The notes under the pieces were generated by a model. The model made no database searches, was not told where the DNA came from, and saw nothing but the letters and a program-made list of their open reading frames with translations. From CALBRZ01 sp964511065 (GTDB lineage: Bacteria; Planctomycetota; Planctomycetia; Pirellulales; S012-138), in NCBI GenBank assembly GCA_964511065.1, contig CAZEEG010000001.1, forward strand, positions 62,001-126,000: DNA of 64,000 nt, written 5' to 3'. Each line of letters starts with the position of its first letter. Position 1 is the stretch's first letter. The translations under genes and the position numbers were made by a program. Positions 35,495 through 44,684 of this stretch are shown here, piece after piece.

Positions 35495-36391
35495 GTGACC
35501 ACTCCTGAAGACAACCTGCGGGCGATTCTAGAGTCGCCCACCTACCGCCTGGCCCATGATGACATGGACTTCCTCGCGCGGCCCGAGTTGCGCCCGGTGC
35601 GGATGCAACTCGAACTGCTGAAGGTGGAAATGGCCTTTGTCGAGGCGGGAGTCCGATCGACCATCGTGCTCTTTGGCGGAACTCGGATCGTCGAACGTAG
35701 CGAAGCCGAACAACGCCTGGAGGCTGCCCAGCGGCTGGTGGAGGCCGATCCTTCCGACGCGCATGCCGCCCGTGAGTTGGCCAGGGCGAAACGGGTACTC
35801 GCCAAGGTCCATTACTATGACGAGGCCCGCGAGTTTGCCCGGCTGGTCACTTCCACTTGCCAAGACTCGAATCTGTGCGACTACGTCATCATCACCGGCG
35901 GCGGCCCGGGCATCATGGAGGCCGGTAACCGGGGCGCGTTTGATGCCGGCGGAATTTCGGCCGGACTCAATATCACGTTGCCGGCCGAACAGCGTCCCAA
36001 CCCATACATCAGCCCCCACCTCTGCTTCCAGTTTCATTACTTTGCCCTGCGGAAGTTACACTTCCTGCTCCGCGCCAAGGCGCTGGTGGTGTTTCCTGGC
36101 GGTTTCGGTACGCTCGATGAACTGTTCGATGCGCTCACGCTCAGGCAAACCGAGCGCATGCAGGCCATTCCGATCATTCTTTATGGCCGCGAATATTGGG
36201 ATCGGGTGATTGATTTTCAGGTCCTGGCCGACGAAGGCACGATTGAAGACGTGCATCTGGACCTGATGCAGTATGCCGATTCGCCGGAGGAAGCCTGGCG
36301 GCTGATTCGCGACTTCCACCGCAACGTGAAGCCAGGAGACACGCCACCGGGCGTGCCGCCGCGAGGGCCATCGGAAGAGGACCTTGCCTGA
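35495..36391 (+). CDS. LOG-family (lysine decarboxylase-like Rossmann) protein
   Basis: The 298-aa product uses a GTG start at 35495 with AAGG 10 bases upstream. It has the two hallmark motifs of the LOG family: GGGPGIMEAGNRGA and PGGFGTLDE, with the Arg/Lys of LRKLHFLL between them. LOG enzymes split nucleoside 5'-monophosphates (cytokinin ribotides in plants, AMP-like substrates in bacteria) to base and ribose phosphate. This is the longer form with an extra N-terminal region of about 110 residues carrying helices (RSEAEQRLEAAQRLVE). It lies just upstream of the CbiX-type gene (32 bp gap) and could be co-transcribed. Confidence 0.9.
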   Translation: MTTPEDNLRAILESPTYRLAHDDMDFLARPELRPVRMQLELLKVEMAFVEAGVRSTIVLFGGTRIVERSEAEQRLEAAQRLVEADPSDAHAARELARAKRVLAKVHYYDEAREFARLVTSTCQDSNLCDYVIITGGGPGIMEAGNRGAFDAGGISAGLNITLPAEQRPNPYISPHLCFQFHYFALRKLHFLLRAKALVVFPGGFGTLDELFDALTLRQTERMQAIPIILYGREYWDRVIDFQVLADEGTIEDVHLDLMQYADSPEEAWRLIRDFHRNVKPGDTPPGVPPRGPSEEDLA

Positions 36392-36423
36392 ACCAGTAGC
36401 CGCCAGCGCCCACGCAGTTGACG

Positions 36424-36966
36424 ATGACTTCTCCCTTGGAACCAGAACGGCCGCCTGAACCTGCACTGCATGCAGCGGAGTCGCACCTGCCATTCCCGGC
36501 GGAGTTGAAAGCGGCCCTGGCGGCTGAAGCGACGCTGGGAATCATCGTGGTCGATCACGGATCGCGCCGCGAGGAAAGCAACCGTCTGCTGGAGGAAGTT
36601 GCCTGGCAATTGAAGCTGGCAACTGGCGTGGCCATTGTCGAGCCGGCACACATGGAACTGGCCGAACCCAGTCTCGAGCAGGCGTTCGACCGCTGCGTGG
36701 CGGCGGGTGCGCGGCTGGTTGTCGTGCATCCTTACTTCTTAGGGCCCGGCCGGCATTGGGATCAGGATATCCCGGCCCTGGCTGCCGCTGCGGCGGCCAG
36801 ACATCCTGGCGTCCCCTACCTGGTGACGGCTCCGCTGGGGCTGCACCCGCTGATGCTGCAAATCATGGCCCAGCGGATCTCGCATTGCTTGAACCATGCC
36901 CGGTCAGGCGGGGCTGACTGCCCTTGGTGCCGCGGCACCGATCGCTGCCAACTGCGAACCACGTGA
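36424..36966 (+). CDS. CbiX/SirB-type sirohydrochlorin chelatase-like protein
   Basis: The 180-aa product begins at ATG 36424. One CbiX domain follows a Pro/Glu-rich N-terminus: GIIVVDHGSRREESNRLLEE carries the active-site His, and EPAHMELAEPSLEQAFDRC and VVVHPYFLGPGRHWDQDIP carry the second His region. CbiX inserts Co or Fe into sirohydrochlorin, and in an organism with sulfite reductase this would make siroheme. The C-terminus has three cysteines in CPWCRGTDRC, which could bind an Fe-S cluster or metal, as in CbiX proteins with extra Cys clusters. No cobalamin or cysG genes are nearby. Confidence 0.8.
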   Translation: MTSPLEPERPPEPALHAAESHLPFPAELKAALAAEATLGIIVVDHGSRREESNRLLEEVAWQLKLATGVAIVEPAHMELAEPSLEQAFDRCVAAGARLVVVHPYFLGPGRHWDQDIPALAAAAAARHPGVPYLVTAPLGLHPLMLQIMAQRISHCLNHARSGGADCPWCRGTDRCQLRTT

Positions 36967-36975
36967 GCGGCGCTG

Positions 36976-38493
36976 CTAGTCCACCCGTTCTGCCCAGCGG
37001 ATCACGTCCCAGCGCAATCCGCCATCGTTAGGGTGCGGCACATAGATCGGCGTGTTTCGGTCCGGCCAGAGATAGGTGACTTCGCCATCGGGCGGTTCGA
37101 ATCGGATCAACGGATACGGATCAAACCCGAGCACGTAGACGAACATCGGAAAGTAGGGAATGACATTGATGCCCGATTGCAATCCGAACAGCAGCCGGTA
37201 GAGATTCCAGGTACTTTGGGAAATGTCCCAGGAATCGCGCCCGCCCAAGGAAAACTGGCCGGCGATGAGGCGGCCGCGCATCGTCAGCGCGGCATTGTTG
37301 CTCCCGGATCGCACTTCGAAATGATTCTCTACCGAAACCGCACCCTCGACGGTGGCCTCGGCATTGGAGTAAAAGTTCACATCGTTTCGGGCGACGATCG
37401 CCGGCAACTGGATGGGCCGGTTGTCGCCTAGAATATGTCTCAAGTCGGGCGGCCGAAGGGTAATGTTACGGCCAACCAGGTGGATGTCGTGAGCCAGGAT
37501 CGTCCCCCGCACCCGAACGTGATCCTGCAGATACAGCGTTCCAGCGCCCCGGTAGAACAACCCCAGGGGGTTGGTTGCCGGGTCGGGCTCCAGTTGAAGC
37601 GATTGCAGCGTCTGGGCCAGTTGCGGAATCTGGTACGGTTTGCCGCCGGGATAGAGGCGATATTCCTGCATTTCCGCCTGCCGTTGCCAGCGATTCACCG
37701 GATTGTTGAGCGATGAGTACGGCACCCCCAGCATTCCTAGCCGCGACAGGCCGGTCTGGTTCTGCTTGCTCATGTCCAGCCTAAGCGGACCTTCCAGCGG
37801 CCGCAGGTCCGGGTAACCTCCGAACCGCATCGTATTCAGGTGAGTGAGGTACAGGTCGCGTACGTCGTTTCGGTCGGGATAATCCTCGGAAATATGGACA
37901 CGGCCCTGGATCCATACCGGCCCGGAGATGCGGCCAGGGAAATGGACGGAAAAATCCCGGTCGCGATGCTGAAACACTGTGTATCCCTGGAACCGCTGCC
38001 AATCGGCTGGAGGTGTTGCCAAGGCACGCGGCACCAATTCCACCACGCTCCGGGCCTTGTACAAGGCGATCGATTGCGGAACTTGCGGGTCCTGGGCGTA
38101 GCCCGTGCTGATGAGCGTTACGCGAAAGGGCCACCTGGCATAATCGGCCGAGCCGGGGGACAGATATGGGTCGCCCGTTTCAAATGACACGCTGTAGCCG
38201 CTGGTCCCGGTGAGCGCCTTGCTGAGCACCTGGTCGACGCCGGCCCAACTGTTCTGGCTCATCTGGCGGTGCGCGATCGACAACCCCGTGAGGGCAGCTT
38301 CCATCGCGGCGCCGCGCAGTTCGACATTCCGCTGCAACCTGAGGTTGGTTCCCTGGGTATGCAAGGCCGCGTACGAAAGCGACATGCCTACGGCCAACAG
38401 ACCCAGTACAATCACAATGGAATAGCCGCGGCGCTGCCGCTGTTGGGGTCGCTGTTGGCTCCGGGGCCGAGCCTGCTGGTAGCCGCCGCTCAT
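36976..38493 (-). CDS. PilX/GspK-like minor pseudopilin, third gene of trio
   Basis: The 505-aa product starts at ATG 38493, overlapping the stop of the previous gene by 4 bases. The N-terminal helix RRGYSIVIVLGLLAVGMSLS resembles a prepilin segment, though the +5 Glu is absent, as is usual in GspK/PilX-like proteins. After it comes LRLQRNVELRGAAMEAALTG and a large beta-rich body with repeated ALTMRGRLIAG and VRVRGTILAHDIHLVGR pieces, like polymer-forming beta-solenoid domains. It should sit at the tip of a type II secretion or type IV pilus-like fibre. The gene trio contains no ATPase, platform or secretin. Confidence 0.65.
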   Translation of the reverse strand: MSGGYQQARPRSQQRPQQRQRRGYSIVIVLGLLAVGMSLSYAALHTQGTNLRLQRNVELRGAAMEAALTGLSIAHRQMSQNSWAGVDQVLSKALTGTSGYSVSFETGDPYLSPGSADYARWPFRVTLISTGYAQDPQVPQSIALYKARSVVELVPRALATPPADWQRFQGYTVFQHRDRDFSVHFPGRISGPVWIQGRVHISEDYPDRNDVRDLYLTHLNTMRFGGYPDLRPLEGPLRLDMSKQNQTGLSRLGMLGVPYSSLNNPVNRWQRQAEMQEYRLYPGGKPYQIPQLAQTLQSLQLEPDPATNPLGLFYRGAGTLYLQDHVRVRGTILAHDIHLVGRNITLRPPDLRHILGDNRPIQLPAIVARNDVNFYSNAEATVEGAVSVENHFEVRSGSNNAALTMRGRLIAGQFSLGGRDSWDISQSTWNLYRLLFGLQSGINVIPYFPMFVYVLGFDPYPLIRFEPPDGEVTYLWPDRNTPIYVPHPNDGGLRWDVIRWAERVD

Positions 38494-39368
38494 CGCTGCA
38501 CCTCGTAGTAGATGGCAGCCGAACCGAAGAACGGCACTGCCCGGCGTGCCATCTGGCTGGCCGTTGTGCCTGGCGGTACCAGTTGCAGTTCCATGCGGAC
38601 CCACACTTGGCGCATCCCATTGCGCGAACTGTAAACGCCCTGTGGCCAGGGGAGCTGCTCCCAGGCGACGGTGCCGGCCCGGGCCTCGGCCAATTCCGCC
38701 GCCGTGGGACGAATGCGCCGCACAAACCACGCCACGCCCCGCGTCCCACCCACGTTGGTGCCCGACGTGGTCCGCAGCAATTCCGTCAACACCACCCGTT
38801 GGGCGTGCGGCGACGTAATCAGCCCGGCAATGAGCGACCGGCCCGGCGACGTGTCGAGTTCTTCCAGAGGCACCTGGCGGTTATCGTTCGTGGCCCGCAC
38901 TTCCAGCAGTTGCCGGGGATCGTGGGGATTGGCCGTAAAGATGACCAACTCGCGCACCAGCGGCGGCCCTGCTGCATGGACCGGCGTACCGCTTTCTGGC
39001 TGCCACACCACCAGTGCCGTTGGAACCAGCGTGCCCGAGATGGATTCGTGGATCACCACCACGCCCGGGTGAGTTTCGGTCGCCCAGGCCGCTTCAACTC
39101 GATTGGTGATTCGGGCCAGTGCCACTTGGGCGTGCTGGGTGAGGTCCGCGGAGTGCCGAGCGTACTCGGAACCCAACCGCACGCCATGGGCCAGCGACGC
39201 AACCGCCGTGGCGACCATCGCCAGCACGGCCACGGACATGGTCAGCTCAATAATGGTGAGCCCACGCCGGCTTCTGGCCGTCGTACTTGCTGCCTTGCCC
39301 CTGCCGCCCAGTGCGGTTGACCACGCGCGGCCAGGCCGATGGCGATGATCACGGTCCCGGAGGTACAT
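38490..39368 (-). CDS. GspJ/PilW-like minor pseudopilin, second gene of trio
   Basis: The 292-aa protein starts at ATG 39368 with GGAGGG upstream, overlapping the previous gene by 20 bp. It has a prepilin peptidase site and hydrophobic helix, RRGLTIIELTMSVAVLAMVA, with Gly before Leu and the +5 Glu (LTIIE), then a Ser/Ala-rich helix and a beta-rich C-terminal body (QRVVLTELLRTTSGT, RQVWVRMELQLV). The prepilin helix is preceded by about 35 basic residues, longer than usual. By length and order it fits GspJ/PilW. Likely role is tip assembly with its two neighbours. Confidence 0.75.
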   Translation of the reverse strand: MYLRDRDHRHRPGRAWSTALGGRGKAASTTARSRRGLTIIELTMSVAVLAMVATAVASLAHGVRLGSEYARHSADLTQHAQVALARITNRVEAAWATETHPGVVVIHESISGTLVPTALVVWQPESGTPVHAAGPPLVRELVIFTANPHDPRQLLEVRATNDNRQVPLEELDTSPGRSLIAGLITSPHAQRVVLTELLRTTSGTNVGGTRGVAWFVRRIRPTAAELAEARAGTVAWEQLPWPQGVYSSRNGMRQVWVRMELQLVPPGTTASQMARRAVPFFGSAAIYYEVQR

Positions 39369-39960
39369 AGGCAAATACCCTCCGCATGGTGGCCAACGTA
39401 TGCGTGGCGCCCCGGGGGCGGTCGGCCAGAACGTGGACTTCAACCGCCTTCAGGTAGCTTGTTTGGCCGGCCGCCAACCGCTGCTGGGGATTGCTCTCGT
39501 TGACGTAGTAAACGTCGATGGCCACGCGCCACGAAGACAACCAATGTTCCGTGCTGCGAAAGGCCACGGGACGCCGGCCACCGCTGCCCTGGTCCTGGCC
39601 CAGCGGTGCACCAAACGGATCGACCACGGCCGCCGTGTAACCGGCAAGATCGTCGATATCGTCGCACAGATCGCGTGTGGGGCCTTCGCCCGCCTCGGTG
39701 CCCAGCGGCCAGGCCAGTGGCCCACTCTTGGGCGCGTGGTAGCGGCAGCCGGCAATATCGTCGAGCAGTTGCTCAGCAATGCCCTGGGCAATGGCCCGCT
39801 GTTGTCCAAACTCGGCCGAGGCCACGGCGGCATTGAGCGAGAGCAGCACGGCCGAGCCGACCATCACCGTGAGCGTGGTGGCCACCATCGCTTCAACCAG
39901 GGTTACGCCGTCGCGCGGAGCAACGTGGCGTGGGTGGCGAGGACAAACCATGGCAACCAT
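39349..39960 (-). CDS. GspI/PilV-like minor pseudopilin, first gene of trio
   Basis: The 203-aa product (ATG 39960, with a second ATG at 39951) shows the prepilin motif RDGVTLVEAMVATTLTVMVG, with Gly, a Val at +1 and Glu at +5, then the helix continues VLLSLNAAVASAE. The C-terminal domain has LLDDIAGCRYHAP and a late WRVAIDVYYVNESNPQQRL strand. The position at the head of a three-gene set with GspJ- and GspK-like proteins suits GspI/PilV. A Cys in IAGC may be functional. The start codon choice is uncertain by three codons. Confidence 0.72.
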   Translation of the reverse strand: MVAMVCPRHPRHVAPRDGVTLVEAMVATTLTVMVGSAVLLSLNAAVASAEFGQQRAIAQGIAEQLLDDIAGCRYHAPKSGPLAWPLGTEAGEGPTRDLCDDIDDLAGYTAAVVDPFGAPLGQDQGSGGRRPVAFRSTEHWLSSWRVAIDVYYVNESNPQQRLAAGQTSYLKAVEVHVLADRPRGATHTLATMRRVFAYVPPGP

Positions 39961-40248
39961 AGCCCGGTCTGTGGGAGGACCGCAGAAAAGAGGAGAAAAA
40001 AGGTAGGCGCGGCAGAGTCCCCTCACGCATCCAGCTTCCCCTGCCGCGCCTGCGGATCGGCGCCCCTCCCCGAGACGCCGCCGCCCAACTCTAGCTTGGT
40101 TGAGGGGGCAGTCAAACGCGGGGGGCCGCACCCTGTGCCGGTGCCCTCCTAGTCAGAAGCTGGCCTCGTCCCTACAATCAAAATTTTCACTGCCAACGGC
40201 AACTTTCCGCCCCCAGTTTGGACGTTTTTCGACCAGGACCGTGCTGCC

Positions 40249-41340
40249 ATGGACCGTGTCTACAACTTCTCCCCAGGACCCGCCGTTTTGCCCCTCCCGG
40301 TGCTCGAACAAGCCCAACGGGAACTGCTTTCGCTGCCGGGCATCGGCATTTCGCCCCTGGAAATCAGCCACCGGTCCGCCTGGTTTGAAGGGGTGTTGAA
40401 CGAAACCACCGCCAACCTCCGCAAGTTGCTGAACCTGCCCGACAACTATTCCGTGCTGTACATGCAGGGCGGCGCCCGGCTCCAGTTCTCGATGGTGCCC
40501 ATGAACCTGCTCCGCGGCACCGGTGCCACGGCCGATTACATCATCACCGGAAGCTGGGGTTCCAAAGCGGCCGAGGAAGCCCGGCGCGAAGGAACCGTGA
40601 ACGTGGCCTACCAGGGCAAGAGCCACAATTACAGTCGCCTGCCGGCGGCCGACGAACTGCAACTGACGCCCGGTGCCGCCTACGTTCACTTCACCTCCAA
40701 TGAAACCATCCAGGGGGTGCAGTTTCAGTCTGAACCTGAGGTGGGCGACGCCCCGCTGATTTGCGATGCTTCCAGCGATTTCCTCTGCCGCCCGCTCCCG
40801 ATCGAGCGGTATGGGCTGATCTATGCGTGTGCCCAAAAGAACTTGGGGCCCGCGGGCGTGACGCTCGCCATCATTCGCAACGATCTGCTCGACCGCTGTG
40901 CCGACGGCCTGCATTCGATGCTCGACTACCGCGAGTACGCCAAGAACCATTCGCTGGCCAATACGCCGCCGGTGTTCTCGTGCTACGTAGTGATGCTGGT
41001 GACACGCTGGCTGCTGGAGCAGGGAGGACTGACCAAGATTCAGGAGCGTAACGCAGCCAAGGCGGCCATGCTGTACCAGGTGCTCGACGAATATCCTGAC
41101 TTCTACCAGGGCCACGCGGCACCAGACTGCCGCAGCACCATGAATGTGACCTTCCGCCTGCCCAACGATGAACTCACCCGGCAGTTTGTGGCCGATGCCG
41201 CCAAGCGCGGCCTGACCGAGTTGAAGGGGCACCGCTCCGTCGGCGGGATTCGCGCCAGCATCTATAACGCAATGCCGGTCGATGGCGTGGAAAAGCTGCG
41301 CGAGTTCATGCTGCAATTTGCGTCGGTGGCCAAAGTCTAG
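40249..41340 (+). CDS. serC: Phosphoserine aminotransferase
   Basis: SerC converts 3-phosphohydroxypyruvate and glutamate to phosphoserine in serine synthesis, and also works in pyridoxine synthesis. The 363-aa product begins YNFSPGPAVLPLPVLEQAQ, the classic start. It has HRSAWFEGV, the substrate phosphate loop near YMQGGARLQFSMVP, a SNETIQGVQF patch and the PLP-binding Lys197 in CAQKNLGPAG. All core residues and the length match the E. coli-type enzyme. It is cytoplasmic, monocistronic and followed at 107 bp by the sugar isomerase/epimerase gene. Confidence 0.96.
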   Translation: MDRVYNFSPGPAVLPLPVLEQAQRELLSLPGIGISPLEISHRSAWFEGVLNETTANLRKLLNLPDNYSVLYMQGGARLQFSMVPMNLLRGTGATADYIITGSWGSKAAEEARREGTVNVAYQGKSHNYSRLPAADELQLTPGAAYVHFTSNETIQGVQFQSEPEVGDAPLICDASSDFLCRPLPIERYGLIYACAQKNLGPAGVTLAIIRNDLLDRCADGLHSMLDYREYAKNHSLANTPPVFSCYVVMLVTRWLLEQGGLTKIQERNAAKAAMLYQVLDEYPDFYQGHAAPDCRSTMNVTFRLPNDELTRQFVADAAKRGLTELKGHRSVGGIRASIYNAMPVDGVEKLREFMLQFASVAKV

Positions 41341-41446
41341 GCCACTGCTCGCCGCCAGAACTCGGCGGTGTCGTGCCGGCCTGCCGGTCTTGTGGCTCAT
41401 TCGACGGCGGCCGCGGCCGCTATAACCTGCACATGGAGCCTTCCGC

Positions 41447-42385
41447 ATGAAACTGTCGCTTTACGGTTCGATTGCCTGGCGGCATCCGCTGGGGTTGCTG
41501 AAGGTGGCCGAGTGGGCGACAGAGTACGGTTGGGATTGCATCGATGCACGAGGGCTGAGCATCGACGTTCCAGGGCCGGTAGCCTTGCGGCTGGGCGCCT
41601 TCGGGTACGACATGCTCGGGCCGCGGCAGATTCGCGCTTCGGCCCGCCGCGAACTGGCCCAGCGGTTACAAGCCCTGGGCCAGCCCCTGCTGGGGATCTA
41701 CTGCTCCAGCAGCGTGAACTTGCCGGGCCCCGATGGCGACATGTACCGCCAACTGTTCGCCGAGTATCTCCAGCTTGGGGCTGATCTGGGCGTGCAGTGG
41801 ATCCGGCCCATCAACAACACCACCGCGGTGCCGGATGGGCAGCCGATGTCCAAGACCGAGGCGTACGATCGCACGGTCGAAGGGCTTCGCCTGCTGGGAC
41901 GCCGCGCCGCCGAGTTAGACCTCGGCTTGTTGCTGGAGAACAACGAAAACACCGTCACTCCCGACGCACCTAGCCTCGCCCAGATGCGCCGCGACCTGGC
42001 CGATGTGTGCCGCATCGGCATCGCATACGATCCGGCCAACGCCTACTTTCAAGGGCTCGATCCGGTCGAAGGCTTTCAGGTGCTGCGGGGACAGATCGAT
42101 GTGCTCCACCTGAAGAACGCCATTCGGCATACCGACTCCCGTTGGGATTACGCCCCGCGAGGCGATTACCATTACCAATGGACCGGCCTGGCCGATGGCG
42201 ACCTCAACTGGAAGCAACTGTTGAAGGAAGCCAAGGACGGCGGTTTCGATGGTCCGCTGGTGTACGAGTACGTCAACCCATTCAAAGGCATGCCGCGCGA
42301 ATATTGGGACACGCTGCCGGAACCGTCCGAAGCTGCCCAGCGCGAAGGCCAATACCTTCGGCAGCTTCTGGCGGATTTCGATTAA
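41447..42385 (+). CDS. Sugar phosphate isomerase/epimerase (AP-endonuclease-2 barrel)
   Basis: The 312-aa protein begins KLSLYGSIAWRHPLGLLKVA, then shows GIYCSSSVNLPGPDGDMYRQ, a LGVQWIRPINN strand, DLGLLLENNENTVTPD (metal-binding Glu), the IGIAYDPANAYFQG strand and VLHLKNAIRH (His and Lys), and finally GPLVYEYVNPF. This is the xylose-isomerase-like TIM barrel with the usual metal ligands. Members interconvert keto and aldo sugars or inosose in the cytoplasm. The substrate is not determinable. It follows serC on the same strand with no obvious link. Confidence 0.85.
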   Translation: MKLSLYGSIAWRHPLGLLKVAEWATEYGWDCIDARGLSIDVPGPVALRLGAFGYDMLGPRQIRASARRELAQRLQALGQPLLGIYCSSSVNLPGPDGDMYRQLFAEYLQLGADLGVQWIRPINNTTAVPDGQPMSKTEAYDRTVEGLRLLGRRAAELDLGLLLENNENTVTPDAPSLAQMRRDLADVCRIGIAYDPANAYFQGLDPVEGFQVLRGQIDVLHLKNAIRHTDSRWDYAPRGDYHYQWTGLADGDLNWKQLLKEAKDGGFDGPLVYEYVNPFKGMPREYWDTLPEPSEAAQREGQYLRQLLADFD

Positions 42386-42450
42386 CAATGCGGTTCCCGC
42401 TTTATTGGGGCTCGCCAGCTTACCGCACCGGACGTGCCAGCCGAACGTGA

Positions 42451-42573
42451 CTTGACTGGCAACACCTGGATGGCTGCTCTCAGATCGCCAGCGTCTTCCG
42501 TTTTCCAGCGCAATTGGCCGCCTTTCGGAGAGTCAGTACGAAATTGAGCGGACATTCGCTGCGCACGTGTCGA
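42451..42573 (+). repeat. Dispersed inverted-end element, copy 3
   Basis: The middle CTTCCGTTTTCCAGCGCAAT (42495-42514) and the right end GCGGACATTCGCTGCGCACG ending in TGTC at 42571 match the family well. The left half (from TTGACTGGC) is degenerate. It lies between two convergent genes. Confidence 0.55.
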
Positions 42574-42590
42574 TAAAGGGGCAAACCTCT

Positions 42591-44297
42591 TCAATCCCTG
42601 TGCAAACTGACATGGTCGGCGTTTTCTCCACCGGCCGCGCGGCGGTAGAGCGCGGCGCTTTCTGTCCGGCGGACCAGTCGCCAGGAGCCGGCCTTTGCCA
42701 GGTAATGGTCGAACGGCGAGCCAGCATGGACCAGCGCGGCATCGAAACCGTACTGTTGGTCCCAGGTCTCGATTTGTCCCGCTTGACCGCGCTCCGCGGC
42801 GACGTACTCCGACAGAAATTGCGGCCCGTATAGTTCGCACCGGTCGTCGATGAATGTCTTGAGGCCCGGCGTGTAGTAGATCAGGAAACCGCCGAAATCG
42901 AGCGAGTTAAAGAGGCGCAGTTCAGGCACCTGGCCAGTGAGCCCCGTTGCCACTGCCGCCTCGCGCCGCGCGGCTGCTTCCGATTCCAGTTGCTTCAACT
43001 CAGGCAGCAGAGCGACCGGCCATCGGCCGCCATCCAGCCTGGCCCAATTTGCCCCCAAGACCGGCACGGCAAGTTGGTGGTGCTGGAACAACAGGGCCAG
43101 AGCCAGCAGCGCCGCGGGGATCACTCCAGCCCGCCATGTTAGCGCGCTACCGTCTGCCTTGGCCGGTTGCGGAGCGAGGCCGTCCACGGTGGAAGCGGAC
43201 TCCTGTGACACCGATTCGTGCCCCACTGGCCGCGCGAACAAATCGAACCGGGCCAGCCACAACGCCAAACGGCTATATGGCAACAACTCGGCAACCGCCA
43301 ACGCTCCCACGGCCGCGAATAGAGGACCATGGCGAATGCGGCTCAAGGCCAGCAAGATCCAAACGACGGGCAGCAGCCATGTGACATGGACACGCCGCCA
43401 GCCAAGGTTCCATGCGGTATCCACCAACAACCACAGGTAAGCCGCGGCAAGTGCGGCGGTGATGAGGCCCTCGGGCGTGGTGAGGCTCAGCGGCCGATGT
43501 TCCACGATCAGGCCCGTGAGCGGCATGCGGAGGATTGTCAGCCAGGCCTCGACCATCGCGAGGCCGTACGGATTGATGAGGAAGGCCGCCGCGCATCCGA
43601 CTGCCACCGAGATCGCCAAGAACACCTGGCTTTTTGTAGCGAGCGGCGAAGGAAACCGTACGGCGGCAGCAGGATCGCGGCGGCAGGCCACGGCACCAGC
43701 CATGGTCCACACGATCCAGCCACCCACCACCAGTCCTAAAGAGAACAACCCCGCCAGCACACCGCCGTGGATGTTGGTCCACAGCACGAACAGCGGCACC
43801 AGCCACGCCAACCGCACTGCCCGGACGCGGCCTGCTTCCACGTCGCACAGCAGGGCAAAGGTCAGGCCCATCAAGATGATCGAACCCAAATGCGGCCGCG
43901 CATGAAAGTGGTGGCTGCTGGCGGCAATGGTCAACAGCACGGCCAGGGCGGCCAGCACGGGGTGAAGTCCGGATCGGGCAAGCCGGGCACCGATCCACGC
44001 ATAAAATGCCGCCAAGAGCGTGACGGTCCCTAGCAGCAGCGTATCCCAACCGCCCCAGGCATGCGCGGCGGCCATGATCCATTCGGCCAGCCACTGCAGC
44101 GATAGCCACGGTTGACCGGAATAGGTGTAACTGAAGGCATCGTGGGTGGTGAGCGCGCGCTGCTGGAGCACACCGTTTCCCAATACCGTATGCCAAAACG
44201 TGCCGGGATCGGAAAACAGCGAAGCTCGCCCTGCGAGCATCAGGCCCGCCCAGAACAACAGGAACAAGACAACGGGAAATGGCAGATATTGCCGCAT
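42591..44297 (-). CDS. Polytopic membrane protein, GT-C glycosyltransferase-like
   Basis: The 568-aa product has about ten transmembrane helices, the first being LPFPVVLFLLFWAGLMLA. The first periplasmic loop reads DPGTFWHTVLGNGVLQQRAL, then THDAFSYTYSG and WLSLQWLAEW, a pattern seen in GT-C/dolichol-phosphate-mannose-dependent protein mannosyltransferase-like membrane proteins. The Asp of the loop and the later HFHARPHLGS His-Arg segment are candidate active-site residues. The C-terminal tail has a soluble beta-rich part (LRLFNSLDFGGFLIYYTPGLK) often seen in undecaprenyl-linked transferases. It could use a lipid-linked sugar. The donor is unknown. Confidence 0.65.
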   Translation of the reverse strand: MRQYLPFPVVLFLLFWAGLMLAGRASLFSDPGTFWHTVLGNGVLQQRALTTHDAFSYTYSGQPWLSLQWLAEWIMAAAHAWGGWDTLLLGTVTLLAAFYAWIGARLARSGLHPVLAALAVLLTIAASSHHFHARPHLGSIILMGLTFALLCDVEAGRVRAVRLAWLVPLFVLWTNIHGGVLAGLFSLGLVVGGWIVWTMAGAVACRRDPAAAVRFPSPLATKSQVFLAISVAVGCAAAFLINPYGLAMVEAWLTILRMPLTGLIVEHRPLSLTTPEGLITAALAAAYLWLLVDTAWNLGWRRVHVTWLLPVVWILLALSRIRHGPLFAAVGALAVAELLPYSRLALWLARFDLFARPVGHESVSQESASTVDGLAPQPAKADGSALTWRAGVIPAALLALALLFQHHQLAVPVLGANWARLDGGRWPVALLPELKQLESEAAARREAAVATGLTGQVPELRLFNSLDFGGFLIYYTPGLKTFIDDRCELYGPQFLSEYVAAERGQAGQIETWDQQYGFDAALVHAGSPFDHYLAKAGSWRLVRRTESAALYRRAAGGENADHVSLHRD

Positions 44298-44684
44298 TGC
44301 TGCCTGGAGTACCGAGAATTCATCGATGGAGCCGCCATTGCGGCGCTATGCAATCGTAGGTCAGGCCCCAGCGGGGTGCGCCGCACCGCGGCAGTTTCGT
44401 TACGATCCGCCCGAACGGTACCGCTGCGCACCGGGGCGTCCCCTTCGTTATCCGCGTTCCAACCGTTTCAATCGGCCCGTCGTGGCATCGGAGCAACAGA
44501 CCGTTACAATGTCCGCATTGCGTCGGCCGGCACTTCATCGCCGCATGGCCTCCGGCACGGTGGTCCATCAGGCGGTGCTGCAACGGCGCGCAAGCCTGCC
44601 AAACGCAACCGCACCATACGGCCGCAACGTCGCAATCCAAGGCGACCGCGGCGACGATGCAACGCTACTTTCGAGGAACCACAC
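44298..44684. other. Divergent intergenic region, no gene supported
   Basis: In-frame codons upstream of the M20 gene run open for 570 bp, but their composition and the strong ribosome site at 44673 argue that translation starts at 44685. A weak TACAAT (44506-44511) may be a -10 for the peptidase. Confidence 0.35.

Noticed and set aside
40153..41448. 431-aa open frame opposite serC
   Set aside because: It mirrors the codon-biased serC frame, has no recognisable domain, and arises from GC-rich third positions.
44112..44684. N-terminal extension of the M20 peptidase
   Set aside because: Arg-rich and unlike any M20 protein; a good ribosome binding site precedes ATG 44685.
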